NCBI GenBank assembly: GCA_024516035.1
Contig: CM044964.1
Coordinates: 29,435,558-29,499,557 of the forward strand
Direction of reading: 5' to 3'
Source: Bactericera cockerelli
Taxonomy: Eukaryota; Arthropoda; Insecta; Hemiptera; Triozidae
DNA length: 64,000 nt
Below the pieces are notes generated by a model. It saw nothing but the letters and a program-made list of their open reading frames with translations, was not told where the DNA came from and made no database searches. How positions within the stretch are numbered: the stretch's first letter is position 1; each line of letters starts with the position of its first letter. Position numbers and translations under genes: made by a program. Below, piece by piece: positions 31,801-43,108 of this stretch.

Positions 31801-31987
31801 CTGGTAGTCAAGTGGTAGCGGTATCCAGGTAGCGTTGTTTCGAATTCAAACCAGTGCATGAATTTATCCTCATTAATTTGAGGTTGTGACCACATAATGA
31901 TAAGACTCTGAGGGTTAGGTGGTAGGAAATGCTCCGAGCATTAACCTCGCCTGGTGGTTACCTTCCATTAGACTGTTATTATTATTA
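31801..31987 (+). repeat. SINE family B, head deleted in part
   Basis: CTGGTAGTCAAGTGG, then a shortened anticodon region, AATTTGAGGTTGTGACCACA and the TTATTATTA tail. Confidence 0.8.
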
Positions 31988-32221
31988 ATGATTGTGAAAC
32001 AGGGTCCATATGAGTATACAAATGTTAGTCAACTTGTAATAATTTGACAAGGTAGACACAGAGACATTAAAGTTAGCAAGAGTTGCAAGTTAGATTGTTT
32101 TCAATTTAGCATGCACACAAGAAATTTGTACAACATTCGGTGATATAAACACGTCCGCTTTTTAGAGTCATGAAAAAATAAATACATAGTACAACTAGTT
32201 TATAAGTTAAATTTATCATAT
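31988..32221. other. Repeat of 31690-31800
   Basis: GTGAAACAGGGTCCATATGAGTA.. copies GTGAAACAGGGCCCAGACAATGAGTA.. at 31704, and both continue ACAAATGTTAGTCAACTTGT. A local duplication either side of the family B SINE. Confidence 0.7.
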
Positions 32222-32412
32222 TTGTGTTAATCACTTTCGTGATATCATAACTTCTCAGACTCGCTTCACTAAATCTACGCTGAATCCGGGACTTGAACCA
32301 CCGACCTCCAGGTTACAAGTCCACCACCTTATCGATGAAGTTTAACTAAAAAAATAAATAAAAATAATTCCAGAACATTTATGTTCAATGTTCATCGTCT
32401 GTTCGAAACATT
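32222..32412 (-). repeat. SINE family C, variant with head insert
   Basis: Same insert as the copy at 29784 (CCAGAACATTTATGTTCAAT after TTATCGATGAAGTTTAAC). The outermost head is missing. Confidence 0.75.
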
Positions 32413-32514
32413 CTCTGATGTTGGATGTATTACTAATACATCAGTTTTTTTTTTTTTTTTTTTTTATTTATTATTATTAATCGCATCACTAAATCTACAA
32501 GTCTAATATTATGT

Positions 32515-32872
32515 CTTCTTCATATTTTACTCTGCCTTTTCCCGAACCTACTTGGGGTCGCCATTGTTCAACCTCATGATTGAGGTTGGTTGGTTGTGGC
32601 ACATTTTCACAGCTGGATGACCTTCCTAACGCCAACGATTTTATTTGATTTAACGTCTTGATTAATACAGGAGTTTTACCCTGCATTCGCTGGGAACTGT
32701 ACCAGCTACACAATTTACCCTCAACCAGCCTGGGTAGGGTCCGAAATGCCAGCCTTAGGTTTACGGAGGGAACAGAATTTTCTGTGCGAAAAGTCTGCTC
32801 TAACCAGGAATCGAACTCAGGATCTCTGGACTACGGGCAGTAGTCACAACCTTCACTCCACGGAGGCATGCA
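32515..32872 (-). repeat. SINE family A
   Basis: Minus strand: CCTCCGTGGAGTGAAGGTTG, GAGTTCGATTCCTGGTTAGA, AAAATTCTGTTCCCTCCGTA, AACGTTAAATCAAATAAAAT-type junction and the long tail with GGTTGAACAATGGCGACC. Confidence 0.8.
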
Positions 32873-33029
32873 GGCGCAACGGTGTAATCTGATGTATCGT
32901 ATGTGCTTATGTAGTACATTGTAGAAAATAAATACAATAATTGAATAGTAATCAATTATACAGGATCGAATATTTTTATTTATTTACAAAAGGATTATTC
33001 TCATCTCATAAAGTAACTCGAGTTGATTA

Positions 33030-33610
33030 TTAGTTAAACACCCTGTATATTTCAGATGTATCACTAAAACACCATATGTAATTTCAGAGTTGTCCATTGT
33101 AATTGAAGTACATTGTAGATAATTATTGTAAAATAATTATTCATACAGGGTGGAGTAGAAAATTGTTCCTCCGGTTGAAAACTAGTGATTCACCCTGAAT
33201 ATTTCAGATGTATCACTAATACGCAAGTTATGTAACCTCAGAGTTTGTCCAATGTAATTGAAGTACATTGTAGATAATTATTGTAAAGTAATTATTCATA
33301 CAGGGTGGAGTAGAAAATTGTTCCTCCGGTTGAAAACTAGTGATTCACCCTGAATATTTCAGATGTATCACTAATACGCAAGTTATGTAACCTCAGAGTT
33401 TGTCCAATGTAATTGAAGTACATTGAAGATAATTATTGTAAAGTAATTATTCATACAGGGTGGAGTAGAAGTTTGTTCCTCCAGGAGAAAACTAGTGATT
33501 CACCCTGTATATGTCTGATGTATCATCATGTGTTAGAATTCTGTTGCGTAATTTTTCAATCGTCTAATGTGGACCATTATTGCTTATTACTATAAAGTAA
33601 TTGTATATAC
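33030..33610. repeat. Tandem array of about 152 bp, four copies
   Basis: TTTCAGATGTATCACTAA, CAATGTAATTGAAGTACATT, AAGTAATTATTCATACAGGG and TGGAGTAGAAAATTGTTCCTC recur at 33050, 33202, 33357 and 33510. The unit includes TACAGGGTGGAG, which resembles mariner ends. Confidence 0.9.
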
Positions 33611-34005
33611 CGGGTGGAATAGATCATAAACTCAATAGAATCATTATTTTAACTTTTAAATTTCTAGTACCTATAAGTTAGGTCTATTATTATTATAGAC
33701 TGGTTGGAGTTCCACAAGAGGAGCACCAATTTTACACCGACCTCTACTTAGATCTATTGTGACCAATAGGGAGGTACCTATAGATAGTATCGTTTTTTGA
33801 CGATTTACATAATCGTAATGAGGCGTGCTTATTGCATGCCTTGAGTTGTGAAGTGAACTAATGATCGGTTAGTTTGACAAAACGAGAAATTACTGGTTCA
33901 ATCAATCAATGCATATCAATGGCTATGGGATAGACAGCCGGGTGGGTACAGAGGAGGCGAAAAGGTTGAAAAGAAGAAGCAAAATTGTGGGTAATAAGAA
34001 AACCG
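33611..34005. other. No gene seen
   Basis: AGATCTATTGTGACCAATAG at 33752 belongs to the repeat seen at 44927-45215. Nothing else recognised. Confidence 0.4.
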
Positions 34006-34236
34006 TGCACTGGTAGTCAAGTGGTTAACGCGCTAGTCTGGTAATCCAGGTAGCGTAGAGATTCGTTGGTTCGAATCCCACCCAGTGAATGAACTTTTCC
34101 TCATTAATTCGAGTTTGTGACCACAAAATAATAAGACTCTGAGGGTTAGGTGGTAGAAAATGCTGTGAGCATTAACCTCACCTGGTGGTTGCCTTCCACT
34201 GAAGAGTGTTGCTATTATCGTTATTATTATTATTAA
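34006..34236 (+). repeat. SINE family B, near full length
   Basis: TGCACTGGTAGTCAAGTGGT, GTTGGTTCGAATCCCACCCA, TGACCACAAAATAATAAGAC, GGTGGTTGCCTTCCACT and a TTATTATTATTATT tail. Confidence 0.9.
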
Positions 34237-34410
34237 AAGTTGACCACCCTGTAAATTTTTAGAATAGCCCTCTCGCATTAAATGAAAATGACTGACCTCG
34301 CCGCATTTCCTATTTATCTAACTCAGTTTTCATGTATTTCTCTGTACATAAAAGAACACATGAGTATAAAATAATCAATATAAACATAAACTCGTATGTG
34401 TGTTCTTTGT

Positions 34411-34560
34411 GTTATTATATCACAATTTTAGTGGGTAGCACAGCAGAATTATAGGATTTTTCTTCTATATAATCGTGAATCATTTGTCCACAATTCCGTC
34501 ACTTGTCGCAGCTCAGTAAGTCACGTTAAAGCAGCACCTCATTTTTCCGATTTATCTCAT
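34411..34560 (-). repeat. SINE family E, 3' part
   Basis: AATTTTAGTGGGTAGCACAG and CACTTGTCGCAGCTCAGTAA match the tail of the copy that follows. Confidence 0.6.
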
Positions 34561-34698
34561 TTTTATGTATTTAACTCATTTCTAATATGAACATAAAAAA
34601 AACATGTGAGTATAAAATAATGGGTATATTATTTTAAACTCACGCATGTAAAATGTTCCAGAGAATTTCAATAGGAATTCAACGCGGCGATGGAGCCT

Positions 34699-34953
34699 GT
34701 ATTATATCACAATTTTAGTGGGTAGCGCAGAATTATAGAAATATATTTAATATCCTATAATATCTTATTTTTGCCTATAATTCCGCCACTGGTCGCTGCT
34801 AACATTAAAGCAGCTACTCATTTTTCCTCACGAGGTATGAGTGGATCTCGAACACCAAAGTACAGAGCAGAAAAAAACCTGCCCCGCTGGGGATCGCACC
34901 CAGGTCACCGTGCGTGCAATGCCTAGCGTGCTAACTCACTCGGCCACGATGAT
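34699..34953 (-). repeat. SINE family E, near full length
   Basis: Minus strand: TCATCGTGGCCGAGTGAGTT, GCATTGCACGCACGGTGACC, GGGTGCGATCCCCAGCGG, then ATGAGTAGCTGCTTTAATG and CCACTAAAATTGTGATATAA. Confidence 0.85.
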
Positions 34954-35275
34954 ATTTTTATTGATTTATAATGCAGCCTGTATGCTTGGAAGATTACCAC
35001 ATGCCAGTGCTATGGACCAAGTATACAACCTGCAATAGATGTGTATTAAACAATAAAATTAAGGAGATAATTTTCTGTTTGGAATTGGTATTATACCCAA
35101 TATTAGAGTGTAATAACGTGTATAAGGCCTCCTGTTATTTAAACCAGCTTGGCTACAGCTGGGGGTCTCCAGCCAACATAATAATAATAAATCATTTGTT
35201 TTATTTTTCATATTTTTTTTTGTAAACAGATGACCCATCAGAGCCTTTTTTATTTGGCTTCTAACATTTTTTTCA
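34954..35275. other. No gene seen
   Basis: A short + frame (34971-35225) lacks any known domain. CCAGCTTGGCTACAGCTGGG near 35144 recurs inverted at 54421. Confidence 0.35.
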
Positions 35276-35448
35276 ACTTGGGTTTAACGTCGCTTTCAAC
35301 TCCATGGTCATATCACGCGATGGAAGTTTTACTCCTCATCCGGAGGAAACTCACAAACCTGCTACATATACAGTAACCTCAACCAGCCTGTGTTGAGTCA
35401 TAATGCCAGCATCAAAAAGTCTTCACTTTGCTGGACGTTACTGAACTC
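35276..35448 (-). repeat. 5S rRNA-derived SINE, head truncated
   Basis: GGGTTTAACGTCGCTTTCAA, GGAAACTCACAAACCTGCTA and AAGTCTTCACTTTGCTGGAC. The outer 5S segment has been lost. Confidence 0.7.
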
Positions 35449-35532
35449 AATGCTTGTTGTCAAACTTCAGTATAGTTCTTCACAAGACGCAATACATAGG
35501 AATTTATTTATAAAAGACCCCCTAAAAACATG

Positions 35533-35744
35533 TGCACTGGTAGTCAAGTGGTTATCGCGCTAGTCTGGTCTGGTAATCCAGGTAGCGTAGTGATCCGTTG
35601 GATCGAATCCCAGCCAGTGCATAAATTTTCCTCATTGATTTGAGTTTGTGACCACATAATAATAAGACTCTAAGTGTTAGGTGGTAGAAAATGCTTTGAG
35701 CATTAACCTGGTGGTTACCTTCCACTAAAGAGTATTATTATTAT
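35533..35744 (+). repeat. SINE family B
   Basis: TGCACTGGTAGTCAAGTGGT with a TCTGG duplication in the anticodon arm (GTCTGGTCTGGTAATCCAGG) and the usual tail. Confidence 0.85.
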
Positions 35745-36237
35745 AATAGTACTTAATACAGGACGCAACACATAGGATTTTTTTTAAACCTAAAAAACAA
35801 ACAATTTCATGTGACATAATTATGTTGCTTCTCATATTGCTGTTTACAAGATATTAACACATCCAGATAATTATACCACACTATTTCATCTAATTTCTAG
35901 ATGTCGGCATCAGCATAAATAAGGCGATATTATTATTATTATTACATTCTGTACGAAGGTCGGGGTCGACTCATGAGATACATTGTTGTTGATTCTCATG
36001 TGAGCACGACTCAGCATCAGTTGAGTCGGGCAAGGAACTCAACAGACGTCACATGTCCAATGAATGGAATGCAGATTGGATCAAATTTTATTTACATAGA
36101 ATATATACAATACATTAGAAAATGAATTGAATAGAACAAAACTTGATCAAGGGCGGTGCTAATGCCAACGGCATTCTCTTCTATACGTTATTTTATAATA
36201 TTACTATCCGTTTGTCCGTACTTCGCAAAGGGACTAT
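35745..36237. other. No gene; SINE D tail fragment
   Basis: CAGCATAAATAAGGCGATAT plus TTATTATTATTA at 35911-35944 is a family D tail. The rest is unassigned. Confidence 0.45.
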
Positions 36238-36370
36238 GGGCGGAATTAATAGCCGTTTTTGTAATACCTCTGTGGCGCTCAGTCACGGATTGCGTACTGT
36301 GTAGGATAGGGAAAACCGACACTTAGCAGTGACTTAACAGTGATATAGAATTTGTTTATTCATTTCGCCC
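36238..36370. mobile_element. MITE, GGGCGAAATTAATAG family
   Basis: GGGCGGAATTAATAGCCGTT at the left, followed by GTAATACCTCTGTGGCGCTC as in the 16059-16511 copy, and TTCATTTCGCCC at the right. Confidence 0.65.
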
Positions 36371-36596
36371 TAAATTTCAAATTAACCAAGGCCTGCCCGT
36401 ACTGCTGGACAGGCATGCCTTTTTGAACTTTTTATATTTTTTCTGGGCAAAGCGATAATTAATGGTTTTGGGGGGGTCGAATCTTATGAAATTTTTGATA
36501 TCTGTTACCGGGTGGGCTGTGGCATTGTAAACAGACACCCCCTAATAGATACATAGTCAGCCACGCACAGATTTGAGTTTTATATAATATAGAGAT

Positions 36597-36682
36597 AAAT
36601 CAGTATAAACAGATAAATCTGTTTATACTGATTAAAATAGACAGGTTAGTTGATAGCATGGATAATCAGAACTATTACCTGG
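36597..36682 (+). mobile_element. Retrozyme fragment, ribozyme core missing
   Basis: GATTAAAATAGACAGGTTAG, GATAGCATGGATAATCAGAAC and TATTACCTG match the 15391 element up to stem I of the hammerhead and then stop before CTGATGA. An inverted CAGTATAAACAGA/TCTGTTTATACTG pair precedes it. Confidence 0.65.
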
Positions 36683-36797
36683 AGGTTCAAAGGAGGTGAA
36701 AAGAGGTCCCATTTTCGGATTTTCGCTATTATCTCAAGAACGTTACATATATTTGTAAAAGATATGGATTTCAGTGCTTCACATACAGTTTTATTTC

Positions 36798-36925
36798 GTA
36801 GCCATTTTATTTCGGGACTACTGTACACGGTTGTGGTCTGTGTTGTAACCTGCCCATCCCGTAGTATGCCTCCACTCTGATGGGCGAGAAGTGACACAAT
36901 ACATCCCATTTAGGTGCTAGGTCCA
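36798..36925 (-). repeat. SINE family F, 3' part
   Basis: GTGGTCTGTGTTGTAACCTG and CCCGTAGTATGCCTCCACTC are the complement of the 3' part of the copy at 37885. Confidence 0.75.
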
Positions 36926-36946
36926 CAAGTTATGTCTATGGTCAAA

Positions 36947-37003
36947 ATCCCAAATGGGAGTACAACTTGTCATGTCTCGGCTGGGTTTTGAACACGCGAC
37001 CTC
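36947..37003 (-). repeat. SINE family D fragment
   Basis: CTTGTCATGTCTCGGCTGGG and TTTTGAACACGCGACCTCTG match the B-box region of family D. Confidence 0.7.
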
Positions 37004-37004
37004 T

Positions 37005-37100
37005 GTATAATAAGACTTTGAGGGTTAGGTTGTTGAAAATGCTTTGAGCATTAACCTCGCCTGGTGGTTACCTTCCACTAAAGAGTATTATTATTATTAA
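37005..37100 (+). repeat. SINE family B tail fragment
   Basis: TAATAAGACTTTGAGGGTTAG to AGAGTATTATTATTATT-type tail, joined directly to a family D piece in the opposite orientation. Confidence 0.75.
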
Positions 37101-37884
37101 AAAAAATAGCCACTGGTCGCGAAAAGGTTAATGCAGATCAGCACGAATGAGATGGTGTCTGTCTGGTGATAATGATGAATGGTGGCGTGCAATTTATCAG
37201 AGAAACCTTGGGAGATGATGGTCAATTCCATGTTTATTGTGCTATACGCACGTGTTATAGATAGATAGTTTTATTTTTTTTACATAAAAACATTGAAATT
37301 TTGAGAGAGTTGGGAGAGCGGATAGCGAGTGTGACAGGATTCAAATTCGAATATTACACAATGATGGTTGAGCAAGTTGGGATTATTTTAAAATTATGAT
37401 AAAATAACACAAAAAAACAAACTTATTTATAATGTACCTATTTATTATTTTCAGAGAATCAAGTATTATTATATATTTTAGGTATATTTTTTTTTCTCCC
37501 AAGAACGTAATATCTGCTTCAACTATATTTTAAAAATAATTGTAAAAAAAAAAATTTGCTTCATTTTTTTTCTTTTAATTTTTACAATTTAACGGGGCTA
37601 TTCCCCATGTTTTGTTCTAAAAAAAATGATTCTCATTAGTCCTCACCATTTCATTGATGAAAAAAAAACTGCTCTTTCACTACATATTTCACGATGAGTC
37701 CAATGCAAGCAACGAAGACATTATTAAATTTTCTGAAGAAGTAACAGGTGTATGAATCTATGAGCCCGTTTTGGCACACTTGGAGTGAAAGGTCTCCTGA
37801 AGAATTTACAAAAAAAGGAAACTGACGAAGAAAGTTCTGCTGCTACTCCTGAAAGCTCCTGAATGACTTTGAAAAAAAAAATCG
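37101..37884. other. No gene seen
   Basis: AT-rich with poly-A and poly-T runs. No frame with a known domain. Confidence 0.35.
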
Positions 37885-38125
37885 ACATGAAAGTTTATGC
37901 ACTCGCTTGCAATGCGGGGAAGGTTTGATCCCCCGAGCCAACAAAAATTTTGTATTCTAAATTTGGTTATACAGTGTTGTTTGTAAGGAATACCTTCCGG
38001 TGAGCTCGTGTTGACCCAGCACCTCAATGGGAAGTATTGTGTCACTTCTCGCCCATCAGAGGGGAGGCATACTACGGGATGGGCAAGCTACAACACAGAC
38101 CACAAGCGTCTATAGTACTCATGGC
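37885..38125 (+). repeat. SINE family F
   Basis: Head with CACTCGCTTGCAATGCGG, then TTTTGTATTCTAAATTTGGT, GATACCTTCCGG-like GAATACCTTCCGGTGAGCTC and GCCCATCAGAGGGGAGGCAT. The A-box part is worn. Confidence 0.75.
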
Positions 38126-38274
38126 TACAAAGAAAAAAAATATCTAAAAGGACGCGAAGAGTGATGTACTCTTCAATATCTCTCAGCTGTAAAGGGCATA
38201 GTTTTCGAGTTATTTACAAAGACATGAAAAAATGGGGCTTAGCTCCACTCCTTTGCATCAGGACTTATTCAGGC

Positions 38275-38629
38275 TCTAATTATGAAACAGGACTAGATTA
38301 AATAATTCTACACTATCCCTTAACACGCCCTCTGGTAGGGATTTCAACCAATCTGCATTTATATCAGCTGTTCTAGACCTTATTATGAAACAGGATTAGT
38401 AAATCCAAGCCGACCCTTAGATTTTATCAGCTGACCAATAGGTATTTTAAAACAAGATTTTCCGCCACGAAGTCTGGCTACAGCTCCGTTACAATACAGA
38501 GCTAATATACAGCATTACAGCTACAAAGCCCGGTTTAGATATGACCTCTACAGTTGTTGTCAAGGTGAAAGTTAAGGGATATAGTGTCCACTAAGAAGAT
38601 TAACTAATCCTGTTTCATAATTCGGCCCT
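38275..38629. mobile_element. MITE, GAATTATGAAACAGGAT family, with nested copy
   Basis: CTAATTATGAAACAGGACTA at the left, TATTATGAAACAGGATTAG again at 38380, and AATCCTGTTTCATAATTCGG at the right. Probably one element inserted in another. Confidence 0.7.
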
Positions 38630-39046
38630 AACGACGTTGTCTGGGTGACCTTTCCTACAACTGCGCCCAATTTGTCTATACACCAATTTTTTCTCTAGAT
38701 CAGCAAATTCTTGTCTTTGTTGCTTTGCATATAGACCGGAATTTAAACACAGCTTTCGTCATCACATAATTATTTTCCTCCACAGAGATTAGTAATATTC
38801 GACCACTTTATTATTTACAAAAAGTACTTAAAACACATAAATCTATTTACAAATACATACGAGAAGGTAGTTTACAAAATATTTACAAAATTCTAATGGA
38901 TTGAACAAATGAACACAAAATATTATCAAGAGATAAGCGGGGGGTGCTTGAAGGTAGAAAATATACAGGGTGGATCCATCACTTGAAGGACGCGACATAT
39001 AAGTAAGCAAGTGACAGGTAAGAAAGAATAATATGAAGCGTGTCTA
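38630..39046. other. No gene seen
   Basis: Holds one possible element end, TACAGGGTGGATCCATCAC at 38964. Nothing coding. Confidence 0.35.
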
Positions 39047-39160
39047 GGAGCGAAATTAATAGGCATGAATACGTTTGAGAAAAGTCAGGATTTTCTCAAG
39101 TGCAATATGGATTTCCTCAAGTGCAATATTTTGTTTCGAATATTGAAAATTAATAGTAAA

Positions 39161-39379
39161 GAGCGGGCGATCAGCTCAGTGGTTAAGCACGCGCTTGCCA
39201 TTCGGAAGGTCCCGAGTTCGATCCTCTGTGCCGACACAAAATTGTATTCTAAATTCGGTTACAGTGGTTTTTTGTGAGGGATACCTTCCGGTGCGCTCAT
39301 GTTGAGCCAGCACCTAGATGGGAAGTATTGTGTAGCTTTTCGCCCATCAGAGGGGAGGGATACAACGGGATGGACAGGC
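39161..39379 (+). repeat. SINE family F (tRNA-derived), head intact
   Basis: GCGGGCGATCAGCTCAGTGG (A box), GCGCTTGCCATTCGGAAGG, GAGTTCGATCCTCTGTG (B box), then the body up to ATGGACAGGCT, where the mariner element begins. Confidence 0.85.
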
Positions 39380-40024
39380 TACAGGGTGGAGCGCGGGAGA
39401 GGGATGGATTTCGTAGAGGCGCATGAGCAGCAGGGGTCTGTTAGAGGATTCATTTAAAAGAGGTAAAAGGGAAGTTTTTGAAAGCTCAGATCATTTTGAT
39501 ACCTTGAACTTTTTGTAATCCGGCCCAATTTACCGGTATTTTTGAGGGTCCCACTTAGACTAACTTTTTTAATTATTCATTCTAAATGGCATTTGTGACA
39601 TATACCTATCGAATCCAATGCTTTTGAGGTGCTGATTAAGAATTTGACATTGATTTTTATTTAACTTTTACAGTTGAGTCACCAGTGGCGGAATTCGTGT
39701 GGTTTCACACCAGAATTATTTTTCCTTTGGGACTACCTCAAATCCAAGGTTTACAGTGATCGTCCCAGGACCATAGAAGACCTCAAGAACAATATTAGGG
39801 CCCCAGAAATTCCTGTGAAAATGCTCGGAAGAGGTCACGAAAACGTTAGGAACGGCTTGATCAGTGTATTCAGAGTGGCGTTGCCCATTTGCCAAATAAG
39901 CTGTTCAAAACCAAATAAATCTACATTTCCGATGCTTACATGTGAGAAAAAAATAAAAAGTTTGATAATTTTTCATTAATTAGTTTTTTTTATAATGCAT
40001 CCCTCTCCCGCGCTCCACCCTGTA
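39380..40024 (+). mobile_element. Mariner-type element with transposase C-terminal fragment
   Basis: Inverted repeats TACAGGGTGGAGCGCGGGAG at both ends. A + frame around 39700-39910 encodes FFLWDYLKSKVYSDRPRTIE and DLKNNIR, the conserved segment after the third catalytic Asp/Glu block of mariner-like transposases. The N-terminal two thirds are missing. The 101-codon frame starts within unrelated sequence. Confidence 0.75.
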
Positions 40025-40086
40025 TACAATCAAGCTACTGAGGTCGGTTCAATAAAATATTTACAAAACGTCTATTAATTTCGCTC

Positions 40087-41370
40087 CAACACTGATGAAG
40101 AGTCAGTCTGACCTTACGATGCACGCCCCCAACATTAAATAAAATACACAAGAAAGCCACGTTATCAAACAAATGTACAGAAAAAAGGCAGATTGAAATG
40201 ATAAAATATATCTACAGTAAGTAAGAAATATACACAAAATTCTTTCACTTTCCTTTCTACGAGAAAAGAAAAGTAAAAAGCAGACGGAAATGATAAATTT
40301 GTATCTACAGCAGAAAGTGAGAAATATATACAAAAAGGCAGCTGAAATAAAAAGATACAACCATATATACAGGGTGTCCACCACGCTCTCGATGGGACAT
40401 CCTGTAGAGGCGTGTAAACTAAAATCGGTGCATAACTACCGATACGATACTACACAAAGGCTGATCAGGGGTGGGGGATAAGGGGGGGGGGGATGTATTC
40501 AGTGCCGAGATTTAAGTCGCCTGATGAGGTAACGCTAATGGTATCAGAAAGGTATGATTTTTTTTTCTTCTTTCAAAATGGAAATGACAAAAAAGAAGCC
40601 AAACTATAGTTTGAAATTAAAAAAGAAAGTCAATTTTTATTTATTTAGAATTGTCAGTTTTCTGTTTATAGTCCTCTAGCGAGACTTTTCTTCTTCTAGT
40701 TTTATTTGTTATTATGCACAATAGTACATTGTGCATAATAACAAAGTACACAATAGTACATTGTGCACAATAGTACATTGTGCATAATCACAACGTATTT
40801 TTATTTTTAAATTTTACTTTTAAGTTTAAGGAACTTTGTATACATGCCATATGGTGTAAAATGTACAATAAAATGAATATTTGTTATTATTATCAGGAGT
40901 ATTTTATGATTTCACCTCATCGATATTTTTTGCGAGTTCTTCAATGAGAAAAAAGCAGATCTCTTTATCAGACAGGTAAAAATAAGTGATTATATCTCAG
41001 GAACAATCTCAAGTGGTTTTTGCAAGTAGCTACAATCAAGTGTCGAGATAGGTACGAGAAATACGTACAGGAAGAAAATAACAGAATATAAAAGACCGGC
41101 CTGCCTATCTCAAGTGCTTAACGATTGAAAAAAAAAATACAGGTTGTGAAAATAACAAGCGGATAAGTCAAAAACAGGAGCGGCTCCTTGGCAAATAAAG
41201 CTAGATAAACCTTATCTAGCAACAGTAAAGTAGCAATTATTTGCTATATAGGTACAAAATAATAGAATATAAAATACCGGCCTATCTCAAGTGCTTAACG
41301 ATTGAAAAAAAATACGGGTTGTGAAAATAAAATACATTAAAAAAGAGGCTTGATTTGGTTTGAATAGATA
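40087..41370. other. No gene; short palindrome cluster
   Basis: At 40709-40794 the palindrome ATGCACAATAGTACATTGTGCAT-like core (20-base core CACAATAGTACATTGTGCAT) occurs three times. Blocks CAAGTGCTTAACGATTGAAA at 41117 and 41290 mark a duplication of about 180 bp. Minus and + frames near 40103-40481 have no known domain. Confidence 0.5.
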
Positions 41371-41568
41371 ATAATAATATCGCCTTATTTATACTGCCCG
41401 ATTAGGACTATTAAGTCCCATTATTCCAGCAGTAAGACATACTATTATGTGTTAAAAATCCCAAATGGCAGGATAACTTGTCATGTCCCGGCTGGGTTTC
41501 GAACCCGCGACATCTGGAATCTCTAGATCTACAGAGTGCAGCGTTTACCACTGAGCTATACCGGGACA
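41371..41568 (-). repeat. SINE family D
   Basis: Minus strand: TGTCCCGGTATAGCTCAGTG, GTAAACGCTGCACTCTGTAG, GGGTTCGAAACCCAGCCGGG, with the GGCGATATTATTATT tail. A clear pol III A and B box arrangement. Confidence 0.85.
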
Positions 41569-41733
41569 GATAGGTTTGAATTGATTTGATTTTTTTTTTC
41601 TTTTATTTTTATTAAAATTTATTAGAATAGGTATACCATTTTTTTTTTTTTTTTTTTTAAGCAAAGGTTTATTTTAGCAATTCATTTCAAATCTAGGCAC
41701 TGAATATTGGAACAATCTACGTCACTAGTTTTC

Positions 41734-41872
41734 TACAGAGTGTATCAGGCTTGGTGTAAAATCACTCAACGGGTAGTATAGTGATGTCATAGAACACAGG
41801 TTTGAAATAATCTGTACGGTACCACCCCTTAAAAAGATTTTACACGAAGTTTGTTACACCCTGTATATGCTC
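41734..41872. mobile_element. Small MITE with TACAGGGTGT ends
   Basis: TACAGAGTGTATCAGGCTTG .. GTGTAAAATC at the left pairs with GATTTTACAC..AAGTTTGTTACACCCTGTA at the right. Confidence 0.65.
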
Positions 41873-42038
41873 GTAGTAAAAAACGAACTAATCTCTACGA
41901 CAAATAACTATAGAATTTTTTTTTTCAATTTTATATTATCAATAAAAAAACTAAAAAAACATTACGGGGAATAAAGTTGAGGCTTCAAACAGCACAGCTA
42001 TCTGTTCACTAGTTCGACTGTACTATTTAATTTTCAAG

Positions 42039-42256
42039 TGCACTGCTAGTCAAGTGGTTAACGCACTAGTCTGGTAATCCAGGTAGTACACTACCTACAG
42101 GGAGCCGTTGGTTCGAATCCCACTCAATGCATAAATTTTTCCTCATTAATTTGAGTTTTTGACCACATAATAATATGACTCTGAGGGTTATGTGGTAGAA
42201 AATGTTTTGAGCATTAACCTCGCCTGGTGGTTACCCTCTACTAAAGAATGTTATTA
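42039..42256 (+). repeat. SINE family B
   Basis: TGCACTGCTAGTCAAGTGGT, GTTGGTTCGAATCCCACTCA and the family tail. An extra CTACACTACCTA segment is duplicated in the variable region. Confidence 0.85.
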
Positions 42257-42564
42257 TCGAGCTAATAGCATCAAGCTGTTTACCTATTTCAAGCCACAAC
42301 TAGTGAAGGGGGTGGAACAAATCATGAAGGGGGGGATTTACATAAACTCAGTAGCTACATTTCTCCACACAGAGAGAGAAACACTAGTATTAAATTTAAA
42401 AAAAAGCGAACTGCTATTTCAAACACCACAGCCTTTCATGACAAAAAAAAAATAATAATAATAATAATAACACCAAGAAAGAGAGAGATCAATAATATGG
42501 CTTGTTCACGATAGTTTTTCACGATCAATAATATTTTGTGTTAATTCACATTGTCTTATTTGTG

Positions 42565-42650
42565 TCATATTTGTGTTAATCACTTTCATGTGGTATCACA
42601 ACTACTCAAACTTGCTTTACTAAACCTACGCTGAAACCGGGACTTTAACG
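42565..42650 (-). repeat. SINE family C, head truncated
   Basis: GTGTTAATCACTTTCATGTG through GCTGAAACCGGGACTTTAAC. Confidence 0.75.
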
Positions 42651-42732
42651 CTAGTTCAGATAAACAATTTACATTTTGTACATTTGTACGAGTATATCAT
42701 TTTTTTGTATTATTTAGAAAATACTACTACTA

Positions 42733-42863
42733 TCTGTGTTAATCACTTTCGTGATATCACAACTACTCAAACTCGCTTTACTATGCTGAAACCGGGACTT
42801 GAACCACCGACCTCCAGGTTACAAGTCCGCCGCCTTATCAATCAAGCTACTGAGGTCGGTGTG
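42733..42863 (-). repeat. SINE family C
   Basis: Complete tRNA-like head on the minus strand (CCTCAGTAGCTTGATTGATA, CTTGTAACCTGGAGGTCGG) and GTGATATCACGAAAGTGATT. Confidence 0.85.
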
Positions 42864-42938
42864 ACATAATAAGTTCTAAATGCTACAAGCATTGTGTAAG
42901 TAAGAACAACGTGGTAAGTAGAAACTCTAGATAAATAG

Positions 42939-43097
42939 ACCGACCTCAGTAGCTTGATCGATAAGGCGGCGGACTTGTAACCTGGAGGTCGGTGGTTCAA
43001 GTCCTGGTTTCAGAGCGTAGATTTAGTAAAGCGAGTTTGAGCAGTTGTGATATCACGAATGTGATTAACACAAATATGATAACTTCTTTTTTAACTT
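42939..43097 (+). repeat. SINE family C, full copy with target duplication
   Basis: ACCGACCTCAGTAGCTTGAT to ATGATAACTTC..TT. TAGATAAATAG flanks it at 42928-42938 and 43098-43108, an 11-bp target-site duplication. Confidence 0.9.
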
Positions 43098-43108
43098 TAG
43101 ATAAATAG

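Larger units (their letters stand above)
39047..40086. mobile_element. MITE, GGAGCGAAATTAATAG family, filled with later insertions
   Basis: GGAGCGAAATTAATAGGCAT at the left pairs with TCTATTAATTTCGCTCC at the right. In between sit a family F SINE, a mariner element and a family C SINE fragment (40026-40050). Confidence 0.6.

Noticed and set aside
40510..40560. CTGATGAG near 40520 as a third hammerhead
   Set aside because: No stem II followed by GAAA and no cleavage triplet in place; only the eight-base motif matches.
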